DNA of 48,523 bases from Welwitschia mirabilis (GCA_051453625.1 JBOZIK010000001.1:162516200-162564722), one strand, 5' to 3'; numbered from the stretch's first letter, positions 20,527-34,285 are shown. The notes: generated by a model not told the origin, from the letters alone. Translations and numbers: made by a program.

Positions 20527-22539
20527 TATCAAGTTTGAAGATTTTCAACTGTTTAAGTTTGGGGTTTTACATGTGACTAGCTTAATCCTTGTTTCTATTA
20601 TTTTGTATCTACACATGTAGCTTCCAAAGAATATGATATACTAATCATTGATTAGCTTAGTTAGTTTCTCATTGCTATCTCCCATTTTGCTTTGTTGTGA
20701 GGGAATAATCAGTGATTTGTAATCTTGAAATAAGATGAGTAGATTCCTTTACATTTAAAAGTTTTACATTTTAAAATTTTAAATATGTTTCTTATGATTT
20801 TATTATATTTTTTTAGTTTTCAAGTTTTATAATTAAAAGTTATTTTCCTTTCCTGCTAATTAGTACTTTTCCTAAGTACTTTTATTTTTCTTTTGTACTT
20901 TTTTTCATATTTTCTAAATTTATGATTTTATTTTCTTTTTCTCCTTATTTATTTATTTTGTTATCTAATGTTATTCCTTTTTGATAAAATTAGAAATTAA
21001 TAAAAATTTATTTAGAAAACACAATATCATGATGATATTTTTAAAGTTTATTATATAAATCCTCTTGTACATTATGAATAGTACATGTGGTTAAAGTCCA
21101 AGGAAAATCTAATAAGCAATGAATGTGAACTAGGAAATTAAATTCTAAACATTTAATTCACACTAGTTCTCAACTTGAAAAAATATGAGAAAGAAATATC
21201 ATCATAAGGCATCATAGTCACTAAAGCTATAAATTCACAATAAATTAATATCAGATAATAAGACAATCATGAGACAATTATCATTTAATCTAAAGTTAAG
21301 GAACATCACTCAACATCAACATCTAAACAAAAATTTTCTATTGAGTACAATCCAGTTAGAGGATTTGATAAGTTATACAGATAGCATCCAACATTTTTCT
21401 TTAAATTCTCTCATTTGTAGATAAAAACTAAGAGCCCTATTAATTTTAGATTATAGGCTTATTAAATACATAATCCAATAAAACAATCTCAATTATATTT
21501 AAGAACCTCTTTTGATAATGTTAGCATTAAAAATTAGTCATCCTTTTAATCTTGAGAGAGTAGTTAGGGATTCAAAATCTTATAATATAATAAGCTCTCT
21601 TAAAGAAGTCATTTCATATCAACCTCAAGAGGAATCTTATGTGTTATAATGAAATGAATTTAAATAAGATAAATATAACTACTTAGTAAAACCATTTGAA
21701 GCTCAGTAAAAGACAATGGAAATGCCTACATTTCTTTGACATATACCCAATCCTAAAAAGATAAACAAAAATGTTAAAAGGAACTAAACATTAATGGTCC
21801 ATAAGTATTCACTTTCTAGTTATTTCATACACAAAGTAAACCTTTTGAAGTTAATCTAATTTGAACATAATTGATGTAATAATTATAGGTTCAACTTCAA
21901 ATAATATAAATGATAACATCTAATACTTTCACAATAAGTCTTGTACTATTACAACAATAACAATAATGAAAAAAAAAAAGATGGATCAGGATATACAATA
22001 GGAAATGTAAACATCATACTCAATTATAGAAATGACCAGTACATTATTTCATTCTTTCTAATTTAAAATGTAAGATTAAAACTCTCTTTTTAATTTGAGT
22101 CAAGTTTTAATTATAACTTGAATTTGACTTTTGTACTAAGATCATCATTATAAGGTTAATTATAAATTTTTAAAGTCAATGTCTTCATTAAGTTTTAATC
22201 AATTTCCTAGTGCATTAAGAATGAGTATGCCACAAATTACACTAGTATTAGGATATACCTTTAATCTTATCATGATACCTTAATGTAACCCATTATAATA
22301 CCTTCCTTCAATGCTATAACGAAATCTAGTAGTATGATCAAGATAGCTATTTGTACCACCCTACTTGCAAAAAAACTAGCTAGGTAGCTTTATTACTATA
22401 GCTTATTTTAGAAATACTTGAGCTTAAGATCTTCCAAATGTAGCATAACTAGAATAAACTATAAAAGATCTAAACTTTTAACACGGACAAATCTAAGATG
22501 AACCCTTAGTATTTTTAATCTAAAGTAGATGTAGAAATT
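20527..22539. other. AT-rich stretch with one distant direct repeat
   Basis: No protein motif until gag-like sequence begins near 22540. A 21-bp word starting ATTAGCTTAGTTAG at 20651-20671 recurs exactly at 31533-31553. The start of the Athila-like element (LTR, primer site) probably lies here but is not recognisable. Confidence 0.4.
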
Positions 22540-23060
22540 AGAAATTTATAACTTCTATCCTCATTTCATGAGTGAGATAATGATGATCCCAATATACACT
22601 TAATAGAAGTACAAAACATGTCAGAACTACTAGCACTCAGGGTTATAGATAAATCCAAGATGATTGAATTTAAGATAAGCCTTAAATATAAGTCCAAGTT
22701 CTAGTTAAAAATCCTAAGGAGTGTAGTTCAATGATAGAGAACATTTAATAATGCCTTCATTAGGAAAATAGAAGAGAGAAAATACTATGAAAAGGCATGT
22801 GGGTGAATTTATAAACTATCTTAGTCATATCTTCATCATCGATTTCAATCTCATCAACTACTATAGATCTTTATTAAGGATTTAGTTAAGTTAACATGTA
22901 GATTCTACAATAGGAGGAAACATCTTAAATGAAATACATGAATAAGCATTTAGGATTTTGGAAGAATTCATGGATTATAGTAAAAATGGCCAACAAGACT
23001 AATAAACAAGTAATGCTTAGTCAATATCAAGGTACAATGGTAAATGAGATGTAGAAAATA
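22540..23060 (+). pseudogene. gag: Athila-like gag relic
   Basis: In shifting frames the text reads DNDDPNIHLIEVQNM near 22580, then KLS-stop-SYLHHRFQSHQLL near 22820. HVDSTIGGNILNEIHE, stop, AFRILEEFMDYSKNGQQ follows at about 22893-22995. These correspond in order to the DP..HL.EF, CPHH and DS.IGG...A..ILEE blocks of plant gypsy gag. The spacing is right, but many stops intervene. The match is by eye against remembered family blocks. Confidence 0.6.
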
Positions 23061-23778
23061 ATGTATAAAATAATAAGTATGATGTTTATTCAAAAAACAA
23101 AAATTCTAAGTAGAACACATGTGCAAACTTCTACAAGTTTAGCATAATATATAGTACCTCACAACTTGCTCCTTAATAACAAATATAGACTATAAGTTTA
23201 CACATAACAACTATTAAAAACCTTATGCATTTTTAATGAACAAAAGAGTTACCAAGCTCAAGCTTATGTAGCATGGTAATAAGTATCTAACTCACTCAAA
23301 GCAATGATAATAGTGTTTTAAGGTAATACTCCAACTATCTATATAACTCCAACTCCACTTCAAAAATTGAGTTTTTTAAACATTTAATGATTATAATAAT
23401 AAGGGTATCAAAATTACTAGCATAGATTACTGCAACAAAAAAATGCATATGAGACTTTGTTTTAATGGATTCCTTCCTAAGGTAATAATAGTAATTTTGA
23501 ATTCAAATAATTCTTATAATAATAAATCATTATATAGATCATAATACAACAAATGGACTTAATGAATGAAAAGATTAGAAGCATGAAAAGAATGCTAATA
23601 AAATTCATTCCAAATAAAAAATAAAAGGAGCCTAACCATACTCATAAAATATTTAAGCATGTATGTTCAGTAATGATAAGAAATGAAAAGAGCTAAAGAC
23701 TAATGTAAAACTATTAAGCATTAAGAAAAATAACAAAATTCCAACAAGACAAAAGAACTAAAGAAAAGCCACTAGAGA

Positions 23779-23813
23779 NNNNNNNNNNNNNNNNNNNNNN
23801 NNNNNNNNNNNNN
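23779..23813. other. Assembly gap, 35 N, in a microsatellite
   Basis: Thirty-five Ns followed directly by an AG repeat, so the gap probably reflects unresolved microsatellite length. Confidence 0.9.

Positions 23814-23861
<48 letters not shown>
23814..23861. repeat. (AG)n microsatellite
   Basis: About 24 uninterrupted AG units, followed by a short AGA-rich run. It lies between the gag and protease relics of the Athila-like element. Confidence 0.95.
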
Positions 23862-23867
<6 letters not shown>

Positions 23868-23944
23868 GTACGGAAGTAGAAGAAGAAGAAGAAAAATAAA
23901 AATAAAAATCAAATTCAACTACAATAAATAAAGAAACGAATTTT

Positions 23945-24450
23945 GTACATGAATTTATGCCAATTAAGCTAATAAGTTGATCACCATTCTATAGAAATTT
24001 GTAGAAAAATTTCATAGAGGATGAACAACTAGATAGATTGTTTAAAGAAGAAAAATTTATAATTCCCCTAATTCAAGCCCTTAAGAATGGATCCCTTTAA
24101 TCAAAATATATAAAATATTCATGTTTAAGTATGAAAATAAAATTTATCCCTTGATAAGTACACCTAGTTGAGAACATTACATGAATGATGATGAAAAATA
24201 TACCACCTAAACATAAGGATCGTAGGTCATCAACTATTTTACTGATTTCTTAGCTTAGGGGCTAGTGTTAACATCATGCCTTCTTATCTTTGTAAAACAT
24301 TAGGGCTTACAAAATGTTTTTAACATCAACATGATTCTATAATTAGTAGATGGCTCTATAGCCAATTTCTAAAGAATAGTTGAAAATGTATTAGTAAAGG
24401 TAGATCAAGGACAATACCTTGCAGACTTCATGATCCTGAAAATTAATGAA
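23945..24450 (+). pseudogene. pol: Athila-like gag end and protease relic
   Basis: Upstream text (EDEQLDRLFKEEKFIIPLIQ, then LKNGSL and KYIKYS) matches the conserved spacer before Athila-type protease, and IPPKHKDRRSSTI follows at about 24197. The protease site reads SLGASVNIMPSYLCKTLGL from 24252, with Ser where the catalytic Asp of Asp-Leu-Gly-Ala-Ser should be. The flap side is well preserved as RIVENVLVKVDQGQYLADF near 24373-24430. The protease is therefore dead and the frame is broken several times. Confidence 0.7.
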
Positions 24451-24984
24451 AATTGATGTTCATATTAAAATTAATATGAATATTTTAAACCCAATAGGAC
24501 ACAAGGAAGAAAGCTAAAGTAGAGGAGAAAAATTAAAGTTTGTAGATATTTTATTTAGAGAACTATTCCTAGAAGATTCTCTTCAACTAGTGCTAATAAT
24601 GAACAAAATAATCTATTAAGCACCGATGAATAACATATATAGGAAAGTTTCCCCTTTGGACCTCTAGATAACCAAAACATGTGCATGCAAATAGATGATC
24701 AAGAGGCATTAAAGGTTAAATAACTACCATAAAACTTCATGTATATCTTTGTTAATAATAATAAACTAAAATATTTAGTCATTAGAAATTCTTAGAACTA
24801 GAACATAAGCCTAAGTTGATTTAAACCATTAAAAAAAAAAAAACACAAAAGATTTTACTTGATCTTGCAAGGACCTATAAAAAGAAATCTTACTAGCTTT
24901 AGTTATGTATAACATCTGCTCAGAAGAGAATGTAGAACATATTAGGCAACCCTTACAATGTTTAAATGTAGCTTTATGAAAGAT

Positions 24985-25540
24985 ATTAAAGGATGAATAC
25001 CATAAGTTATGAAATGAATGAATTGTATATTCAATTTTAAATAGCAAGTGAATGAATCCAATAATGATAGTTCCAAAGAAAAGTAGTAAATAATAGGCCT
25101 AGACTAACGTTAGAAAACTAAATAAACGCATCAAAAATTACAAATTTCTCATATCATACATTAATTAGATCCTCAAAATGATTTTTAGATATAAGTACTA
25201 TTACATATTAGATGTATTTCGTGGTTACAATAAGATTGTCATAACACCTAAAGATCAATATAAATCCACATTTACCTCATTCTTTAGAATATATTCTTAT
25301 TAATATATTTATTTTAGGTTATGCAATAAACCCACTAAATTCTACTGAGTTATCATCTCTATCTTTTTTGATGTATTAAAAGAATTTGGAGAACTTTTTA
25401 TTGATAGTAATTCATTTGAATAAATTCTTAATAGAATTCATGAGGTATTATCACATTACATATAAAAGGTCTTGAAATTAAGCTCAATAAAGGATTAATT
25501 TATGACCAAAGTGGATTTGTCCTAGGAAGTGTGGTATCAA
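24985..25540 (+). pseudogene. pol: Ty3/gypsy reverse transcriptase relic (Athila-like)
   Basis: Blocks in order: IVYSILNSK near 25022; MNPIMIVPKKSS near 25050; RKLNKRIKNYKFLISYIN near 25110-25160; ILDVFRGYNKIVITPKDQYK near 25200-25255, which keeps the first catalytic Asp; FRLCNKPTKFY near 25315. The active-site block reads ELFIDSNSFE near 25395, so the second Asp of the usual Met-Asp-Asp is Ser. Then FVLGSVVSKSSITMDPKMI and DFLRNIRYYQLFIKIF lead into the thumb. Stops replace several Trp and Gln codons. Confidence 0.75.
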
Positions 25541-25619
25541 AATCAAGCATAACCATGGATCCTAAAATGATTTAGGGTATTACATCACTACCAACTCTAA
25601 AAAATTTTAAAACATCAAA

Positions 25620-26230
25620 AGATTTCTTAAGAAATATTAGATACTATCAATTATTTATCAAGATTTTTGTTAATATTGTAAAATACCTTATATGAATTAC
25701 TAGAAATATAAAGTCTTTTGTATGAAGTAATTCTTGTAAAAAAAAATTCTTTATTTTTTCAAAATAAGAATTAACCACTACACCTTTATTAGTTTGTTAA
25801 ATTGGGATTATCTTTTTCATATTATATGCAGTGCTAGTAATACTACAATAAGTAAAGTACTTGGATAATAAATTGATCATAAGCCTCAGATTATTTGCCA
25901 TATAATTAAAACTTTTAATCCTTACTAATGCAATTATATGATAACTAAAAAAGTACTTCTTGTAATAATTACTTTCCTTAATAAGTTGTAATGCTATCGT
26001 CTAGAATTCAAACTAAGTGTTTACACAAATCACTTAATGATTAAGTTCCTAGAAATAAAGCAAACTGATAATGTATGTATCATGCATTGGTAGCTTCTTA
26101 TGTAATAATTTGACTTAAAAGGCTTGGGTAAGAGAGGATGAGAGAATGAAGTAGCAGATCACCTTTGTTGCTTAGACTTTTCTAAAGAATACAACATGGG
26201 AGATATCTTTGATGATATATTTTTTGATGA
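25620..26230 (+). pseudogene. pol: Ty3/gypsy RNase H relic (Athila-like)
   Basis: DYLFHIICSASNTTISKVLG near 25805-25865 corresponds to the F..MCDASD..IGAVLGQ block, with Ser for the catalytic Asp. DHKPQIICHIIKTF, YMITKKVLLVIITFLNKL, KLSVYTNHLMIKFL and ENEVADHLCCLDF (near 26145) follow in correct order and spacing. ENxVADHLSRL is a hallmark of this gypsy group. Confidence 0.75.
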
Positions 26231-26559
26231 AAATTTATTCATAGTTTAAATTGATCCACCAAAAAATACTTTTCATATGAAAATATTATTACTTATTTAA
26301 CTTGAGAGTTCTAAAAGATTTAAAAAGTGAGGATAAGTGATTGTTTCATAAAATAATTAATAATCACATATGGTAAAGATTTTCTTTTTCTTCTTCTGTA
26401 CCACATTTACAAAGATGAAATTACAATGTAGCGTGTTTTTAAGTTTGAGAAATATAGCATTTTGAAAATGATCCATAATAAAAATTATGGAAAATACTTT
26501 ATTAGAGACAAAATAACTCATAATATTATATCTAGTGATTTCACTAGTTAATGTTATTT

Positions 26560-27440
26560 AAAGGTTTCCATGACTATGTCACAACCATGAGTATTATCTT
26601 AGAATATAAACCTTTTTACATTTGAGGAATTAACTTCATAGGATACTTTTACAAAATAAATGGTTATCAAAACACCATCATGTGTGTTGATTAGATTATG
26701 AAATGAGTACAAGAAAAAGAAACTCAAATGAATGATGTTAAAACTATTATTAAATATCTAAAAGAAGATATGTTACAACACTTTGATCATTCATGAGTTC
26801 TCAATAATGATCAAGGGACATACTTTGTTAACCAAATCATGAACAAGTTCATAAAGTTAACAAGAATAATGCATAAGGTTATGATTGCAGATCATCCATA
26901 AACAAATGGCTAAATTAAGAATTCCAACTAAAAAATTAAAATATTATTACTTAAGATGATTAATTTCAATAAAGAGCAATATAAAAAGTTAAATGATGTA
27001 TTATAGGAAAATAGAAATACACAAATAAACTTATTAGGATATACTTTATATTAACTCATATATGAAACATGATGTCTACTACTATAGATATCCAATACAA
27101 ATCTAGGAAATTGATGTAAAAATTAAACCTAATAAAGATAACATTACAAAGAGATTAGCATAACTAAAAATTTAGACGTGATGAGATATCATAGATTGGA
27201 CTAATAATGAATTGTGAAGAATCAAAGAAAGTATCACGATGATAAGAAAAATAGAAGAAATAATTTTAACCTTGGTAATAAAGTTTTATTGTATAACATT
27301 AGATTGCATAAGTTTCACTTAAAACACATCATCAAGTGGAAAATACATTGTTAAATAACAAAAACAAATTGAAATGAAATTGTTCTAATAAAAAAACCTA
27401 ACCAATAATAGTTAGTTCAAAGTAAATGGTCAAAGAATAA
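26560..27440 (+). pseudogene. pol: Ty3/gypsy integrase relic (Athila-like)
   Basis: YKPFYI, stop, GINFIGYFYKINGYQNTIMC near 26615-26690 is the catalytic-core start, with Asn for the first Asp of GIDFIG. LNNDQGTYFVNQIMNKFIKL near 26800 keeps the second Asp. MIADHP-stop-TNG-stop-IKNSN (about 26885) has Lys where the catalytic Glu belongs. The C-terminal part gives GNKVLLYNIRLHKFHLKHII near 27270-27330 and ends with FKVNGQRI at 27416-27439. Two catalytic residues and the frame are lost. Confidence 0.75.
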
Positions 27441-30400
27441 TAAGATCAAAATCATTACTATTAATCTTAAAGAAGCATCAGACTCCAACCTAATCACTTT
27501 TACTTATGATCCAATAACACTGAATAATCTAGCCTAAGCCTATGTTGTAAATTAGTGCCCCCACACCTAAATAAGTACTTATGCATAATTAAAAAATAAA
27601 AAAATTTAATAGCTATAATTTTATTTCCTAAAAATAATTAAATTACTTTGTAAACACTTGTGTATTTCAATATTGAAGATGTGAAGTGATGTCATTTCTA
27701 ACCTTGTAAATGTATTAGAATTTTGAAGAAGGTTGTTATGTATTTTAATCACAACTTTAATGTTTTATTTTCTTATTCTTCTAAATCATAATAAAGATAT
27801 CTAGTATACCCATCACTTTCCTATGTTAGCTTTCTTTTCTTAAAACTACTATTATTACATGAAATATTTTCACTTCAAAGCTACAGTAATATCCACATCA
27901 ACATATTATGTGAAAATCATTTTACAGTAGGGAAAAAAAAGTGTGAAGATAATGAGATCTAATAATAAATTTTCAAAAATAAACAAGAGCTACATAAAAA
28001 AGCACAAATGATTAAAAGAAGATATTCAACAATAGATAGAAACTTAAGAACCTACTATATGATTCATATCTCTACATACTTCAATAGAAATGTTAATGTT
28101 TATCTAATGCTTTACATATTATCTTATGTTTCATGTAGTTCTCTTTTTTGTATATCACTTCTAGAATCCTATATTATATTATTTTACATTACACTTTGAT
28201 AATTCACCATTAAAAGATAGAATCTAAAACTTTAATAAACTCTTACCACTATTAGAAATTCCAAAGGAAACATGCAAAGAAAAAATAACTTAATTATTCT
28301 ATGATGATCCAGATTAGTACAAAGATTTTTTACTTTATTAAATAATTTTAAAATCAATATTTGAAGAGCTAACTTAGTAAACTTTGAGAAAGTAGATAAA
28401 TGTATGATAACATCTCTAATTAGTTTCATGCATTGTTAGGTTTATCTTAAACAACATTATGATTTCTATCATATTGGAATGACATGTTGATACTTTATAA
28501 ATTCATGTTTTTTTGATACCATACCTACCATACCCATTATTACACTTAACTATTAATTTCATTCATATTATTTATATTAATGTCCATTTGTGTGGGTATT
28601 CTCTTAATTTTTTCTTTGAATTACTCATTTACTAAGATACTAGAAAATCTTAGGGAGCTGATAAATTATGAATTTTTTATGAATTCTGTATTAAGTCTTC
28701 TTGGGCATTAATTATGAATACCACCTCTTAATAGGCTAAGATTAAATATCAATATCACCTCTTACTATGAAACTTCATTTCACATCACAACATGGCTACT
28801 TTCTCAATTAATTACCTTCTTCAATAACTCAAGCATTTTAGTATTTATTATGAAGCATAAGAGCTCAATTTTTCTAATAAGAGTTTGTCAACATTAGAAG
28901 AATAGTATTTATTAAAAATTTTTTACTTTCTACACATTAGTACTATGATTTACCAAGAGTATCTAGGAGTAACTATTAAACTTTTAAGATGGAATTCATG
29001 TGATACATTATTTCATTTTTCTTTTGAGTCTAAAAAATCCTTAGGAGAAGGATAACTTCTCCTTATGCAGTGAACACAACATTTAAGCCTAGAATAAGAT
29101 GAAACTCTTTAGAATAAAGTAGCTAAATCAAGAATAATCCCCTTGAATTTGGGTTAGTGATGGGGATTAAATGTTAAAAGGTCAAATTCACTAATAAGTA
29201 TCCTTAAGTAGTGCATATACTTTATTACCTTCTCATTATTGTTACAATCCTTGATTATCAATTTGTATCACTATGGAATGGTTAAATAATTTAATAATAA
29301 CACACATTCATAACTTAGAAGGAGACTTAACTTTACCTCTATTAAACTATATGAAATAAGAAGATAACATATGTGATTTAAGATTGGTGTATGTTTGTTC
29401 ATGTGAACTGCTTAAAATCCTACAAAGACCTTTAAAACTCATGAAATATTTAGGTTAAGAAAATTTGTCAAGCCTTGGATGAGACCCAAAAAAAGTAGAA
29501 TAATGAATTTTAAATTGTGAACTAAGAAACTGATTATCTAAACATTTTTATATAGGTTACTATTCACCACAACTCATAAAAAGATATAGGAATATATATA
29601 AGAAATGATTATTTTATTTATTGTATTTTATGCATTTAAATGATCTATTATCATCTATATAAATAAATTATTAGTGTGTTGAAGCATTACTATGTACATA
29701 AATAAGTGGACATATGTGTTAAGACCTTATGCTGGGATTAAAAAAAGCAAGAAAGAAGGAAAAAAAGGAATAAAAGAAACATAAAAAAAGAAGAAATAAA
29801 AAGGTCTTTATTAGTTGGTAATAGATGCATGATAAGTAAAAGTTACATATACTAATGAAACACTATTATTAATAAAATATTTCTTTGTATGAGCCTTATC
29901 ATTAAGTGATAACCTTATGGTAAGATTGTATAAAAAAGGGAATAAAATTTAAAGTTTTAAAATTAAAATGAAGATAACTTAAACCTTAAAAATCATGAAG
30001 AAGGCATTTATCATAGTGTGATAGTAGGTAATGAAATATTATCACACACATGTCACTTAGAAATCATGATTTAAAACATGGTAATATCAACTATTATGTT
30101 GCAGGCTATCACATATGTGATAAACTCTTGGCAAATTTGTTTGTTAATTATTGTAAGTTATCACATAGTAATAACTAGAGTAATAATTTAATTTTATATT
30201 AAAATAATCTTTTATTGATGAACAATATTATGTGAAAAATTTGTTATAAGATTTTAAAAACCTAAAACAACTCTATTTTGGAGCACTAGTTCATGGTTTT
30301 GCAAAATAAAAACAAAAAAGGATAATTCTTGATCCTATCTTAAAGTTTTACTATTATTTATTTCATGACCTATTGAATATTTCTTACTTTCTCTTCTAGT

Positions 30401-31532
30401 GCAATCAATTCTACAATTTTTCATCCTCATATCCACATCAAAATAGCCTACTGATGAAGAAGTGTATTGAATAGTTTTATTACACAATGATAAAATGTAT
30501 CAAAAATAGTCATTGATGAGTGAAAAGACAAATACATGTGATACTGTTATCCTAGTTTATCATCATGTAATAAGGTAGATTACCAAGTTAACAATCATAG
30601 ATTAACCTACTTATCATTAAACAATAAGATTATGAAGCACGTGTGATAAACTTGTAATAAGGGTGGAGCATTTATTACATGCTATAAAGAGGTAATAGAG
30701 CTTGCAATATTAATATTAAAGAAGATGATAAGTAATATAAAGGAAAAAGTGGTATCATTAAACCTTATTTAACCTTATTTTAAATATGACCTATTCTTAT
30801 TTGGTTTGACATTAATATCATTTGTAATTTTTCCTATTTACTTTTATAAATTCTTTATAAATGTAATCATTTTCTATGAGAGAAAATAATTAGATTGTTG
30901 ATTTTACTTAGATAATTTTTTCTAATACGACTTCTAGTTAAATTTCATTTACAAGATGTAATCTTAAGCTGTGTTTTGCTTTATCTTTGATTTAGTTCCT
31001 TAACAAGTAGTTCATTTAAGGCTTTCTTGTTAAAATGATGTCAAAATATGTTAAAATAAGTGCCCTAATTAGTTTTGTTTTCATGTTTATATATCATTAT
31101 TACAAGGTTATTTAAAATTTAAAGTAATGTGTAAGATGTATAAGTCTTTTTCAATCTATTTCAATTATTTATCTATAATCTGTATTAACATTTTATGCAC
31201 GTAACTACTTCAATGGATGACGCAATCCCTAGTGTAAATTTTATTATATCTGTTATTATATGACATGTAATACATTTAAATATTTATTACGAAAATAGTT
31301 ACAAGAATTCATATTTTATATTTTAATATAATATTAATAGGGTAATAGGCTGCTAGCATTATAGACCTGACATCATTCATCTTTCTTTTTAGGTACACAT
31401 AAACATTAAAGTTAATTGTATCTATTTGTTTTTCTATTTTATAATTAGTTTTCAATTTAGGTAAAGCTATTTATATTCATTAGTTAATAAAATAGGTTAA
31501 TTTTTTAATGGAAGATGAATAACTAGTTGTTA
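27441..31532. other. AT-rich, no gene recognised
   Basis: It follows the Athila-like integrase and may contain that element's long 3' non-coding or env-like part, but no protein motif is visible. A purine-rich run lies at 29740-29810. A perfect 16-bp palindrome, TATCACATATGTGATA, sits at 30107-30122, with similar TATCAC/GTGATA words around it (30020-30180). Confidence 0.4.
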
Positions 31533-31690
31533 ATTAGCTTAGTTAGTTTCTCAAAAGGATAAAAACGTTACTTTTACATTAATTTAATGTAATCTCTAGT
31601 TGTTTCATGTAGCAAAATTCATTATTGCCTATGGCTTATTCATCCTAGTTGTGAGTGAGAATGTCTCTTTGTAATTAATACTATATCCTT
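31533..31690. repeat. Second copy of a distant direct repeat
   Basis: The 21-bp word at 31533-31553 is identical to 20651-20671. A second shared stretch (TTGTGAG, then TTTGTAAT) follows in both, 96 bp later here and 23 bp later at the first site. This fits diverged copies of one repeat with a deletion of about 73 bp at the left site, possibly LTR fragments 10.9 kb apart. Confidence 0.4.
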
Positions 31691-34285
31691 GGCAATACCC
31701 CTTTGCCACAACACAAGCCTTATGTTTATAGAGGGTTCTTTGTGCATTAAAATTGATAGTAAAATTTCATTAAATTTCATAATATTTAGTAGTTAATAAG
31801 TTTATGTATCATTTCCAATTTTTTTTTTAAAGTACAAACTGATATTCCCTATCTATAAATCCTTTCTTTTGAGATAATTTTATTGTCTCATGCATACTTT
31901 ATGCTAACTTTAAATCATTAATATTTTGTGCACATAATATCACAAACAAATTTAGAATTTTATTTTTCTTACAAACTCATTACTGCAATTCTTACCATAA
32001 AATGAGAGTATATGTTGTTTTGTTTTTTGAGGTCTCTTGCTTTATCTAGGGTAATTTCTAGTGAGTTTCTTTTTTTCTATACTTCTTGAAAGTTTCTCAT
32101 TAGGTAGATTTAATAACTTAGTGAAATCATTACTTAAGAGGTTATTTCTATCTTTTTATTAGTATTTTTAAAATTTTTCTCTTTAAGTTCTAGTTTTTAT
32201 AAATTATTATCAATATTAATTAAGTTATTAAATTATATGTACTCATTTTTTTTATTTCTATCATCTTTAATAAATCTTACATCATGTGAGATGATTACTT
32301 TCTTTATTTTAAGAACAAATATCTTGTAACTCTTGGTATTTTTGTGCATTTCATAATAATTCATATATTGTTCTTAGATTCATATTTTCTTATTATTAAA
32401 TTATGATAAAATGCTTTATAATTAAGTGCTCTTAAGTATATCTAATTAATTTTATATTCACAAACCACATCTCATATAGTATGATTCAACCTAAAATTTT
32501 CATTGGTAATTAATTTATTATGGACCAAGACAATGTTATCGCTTTTTTCTTTTAAATATTTTTCATGTTAAATTATGTTAAAAGTATCTCCTCATATTTC
32601 TCAATAATTGATTTCTTACTTTGGATATTTTTAGTTTAACATGATGTGTACAAAATAGATGATACATTATTAATTCCCTTTCATGAAGTGAATTCAATAA
32701 TATCTCTAAAATTTTATTTTATTCTTATGTAATGTTTTGACTGATCTATATTATTTTGATTCTTGTCTAGATGTCCTTAAATGAAGTTTGAAAGTTTTGT
32801 AATACTTTATTTTTATGTTACATTAAGTGTATCCACCGATATAACGTGTAATCATCTATGATTAAAAAATGGCAAGTATGTCTTCTTTTGGTTGTATTTA
32901 TCATATGGTTATGTAACATTCAACTTGATAAATTTCTCAAAAATACATATAGTTTTTTTTTTTTAAAATATGATTAAGAAAGAAATCATTTACTTATAAA
33001 AATTACATTTAACTGTTATAGAAGCACTAAAATTAAGAGAGAAATATTACATACTTAATAAATAAGGGATTGATTAAGTGATGCAAGATAATTATAGTAA
33101 TCAATTATTTTTTTGAAATTCCTATTTAATTATTATTTTACTAAGTTTTCCTAGTAGTAAAAAATGAAAATAAAGAACTTTCATGATTATTCTACATCAA
33201 CTTACATTAATAGCTAAGAGTAAGAACTATAATAACTAATTACATAACAAGATGATAAGTAAAGCTTTTAAGTATTATTTTTCATTAACTTTCATAGCAT
33301 AAAAGCTATAATTGTAATATCAAATTTAAAGAATAAAGAAGGTTAATATAGTAATTATATTATTGTCATTAGACAAAACACGATCTTAGACTTTTAATGA
33401 AGATTCATGACTATGGAACATAGGAATTAGTACCAACGATGTCATACTGTAATAATCATTTACTTTAAGGTTAATGATTAAACATACATACAATAACATA
33501 ATATTAGAAAAGAGTAAGCCAACAAATAAACATGTAATAGAGATAACTAATAGTATCCATCTTAAAGCTATAGAAACTGTGATCTATGAAAAATAATTTT
33601 GTAAAAGGTTAAAACAATAAATAATATCATAAACCTTAAGAGATGAAAACTCACCACATATCATGATCTACATGGATTATGCCTTATATGCCATGTGGAA
33701 GCCCATCTCCATTGATGCAACCATAAAAACTAATGGTGTGAGCTCAAAAAGATATAAATAACATTTTACGATAAATTAAAATGTAATTAATGAAAGGGAA
33801 GAACATCATCTAGACTTTTCTATACTAGAAAATTATGAATTTTAGGAGCTACATGTAATACCTTAAAATTTCTCTCTTTTTGAAGTAAATTCCACGAATA
33901 TATAATTAATACATTTCATTTATCTAATTTGGATTTGGTTATTAGCAACAAAAGAAATACCTTTGTGCTCTTTATAGTAAACTTTAATTACAATATTTCA
34001 ATTAAATGATTATTAGATTTAAAGAACCTTTATTGTATTCACTAAATATAAAATATAATAACAATTACAATGCTATCGTATGTCTATTATGCTAATGCTA
34101 TACATGTATCCTTTGTTTACTTAATTTTCTCATTCATTTATTATATTATTATAATATTTATCTTCATTATAAGTTTTATATCCTTCACTTTATCTTATGC
34201 CATAACCTCACTTATTCCCCTTTTTATATACCCTCTTTATTATTGTTATACCTCATAGCTTACATTACTTTTTATATATTAGCCT
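31691..34285. other. AT-rich, no gene recognised
   Basis: No protein, RNA or transposon motif was recognised on either strand. The 62-codon open stretch at 34070 is hydrophobic and AT-driven, and I do not call it a gene. Confidence 0.5.

Larger units (their letters stand above)
22540..27440 (+). mobile_element. Athila-like Ty3/gypsy retrotransposon, heavily decayed
   Basis: Plus-strand remnants occur in the order gag, protease, RT, RNase H, integrase. RNase H before integrase is the Ty3/gypsy order. SLGASVNIMP in the protease, ENEVADHL at the end of RNase H and FKVNGQRI at the end of integrase are typical of plant Athila/Tat-type pol. Stops occur every few codons, so no long ORF marks it. 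It contains one gap and an AG microsatellite. LTRs were not located, so true ends lie beyond these coordinates. Confidence 0.75.

Noticed and set aside
28512-28521. Antisense primer-binding site TTTGATACCA
   Set aside because: The match is only ten bases, with no LTR-like sequence on the expected side; it is likely by chance.
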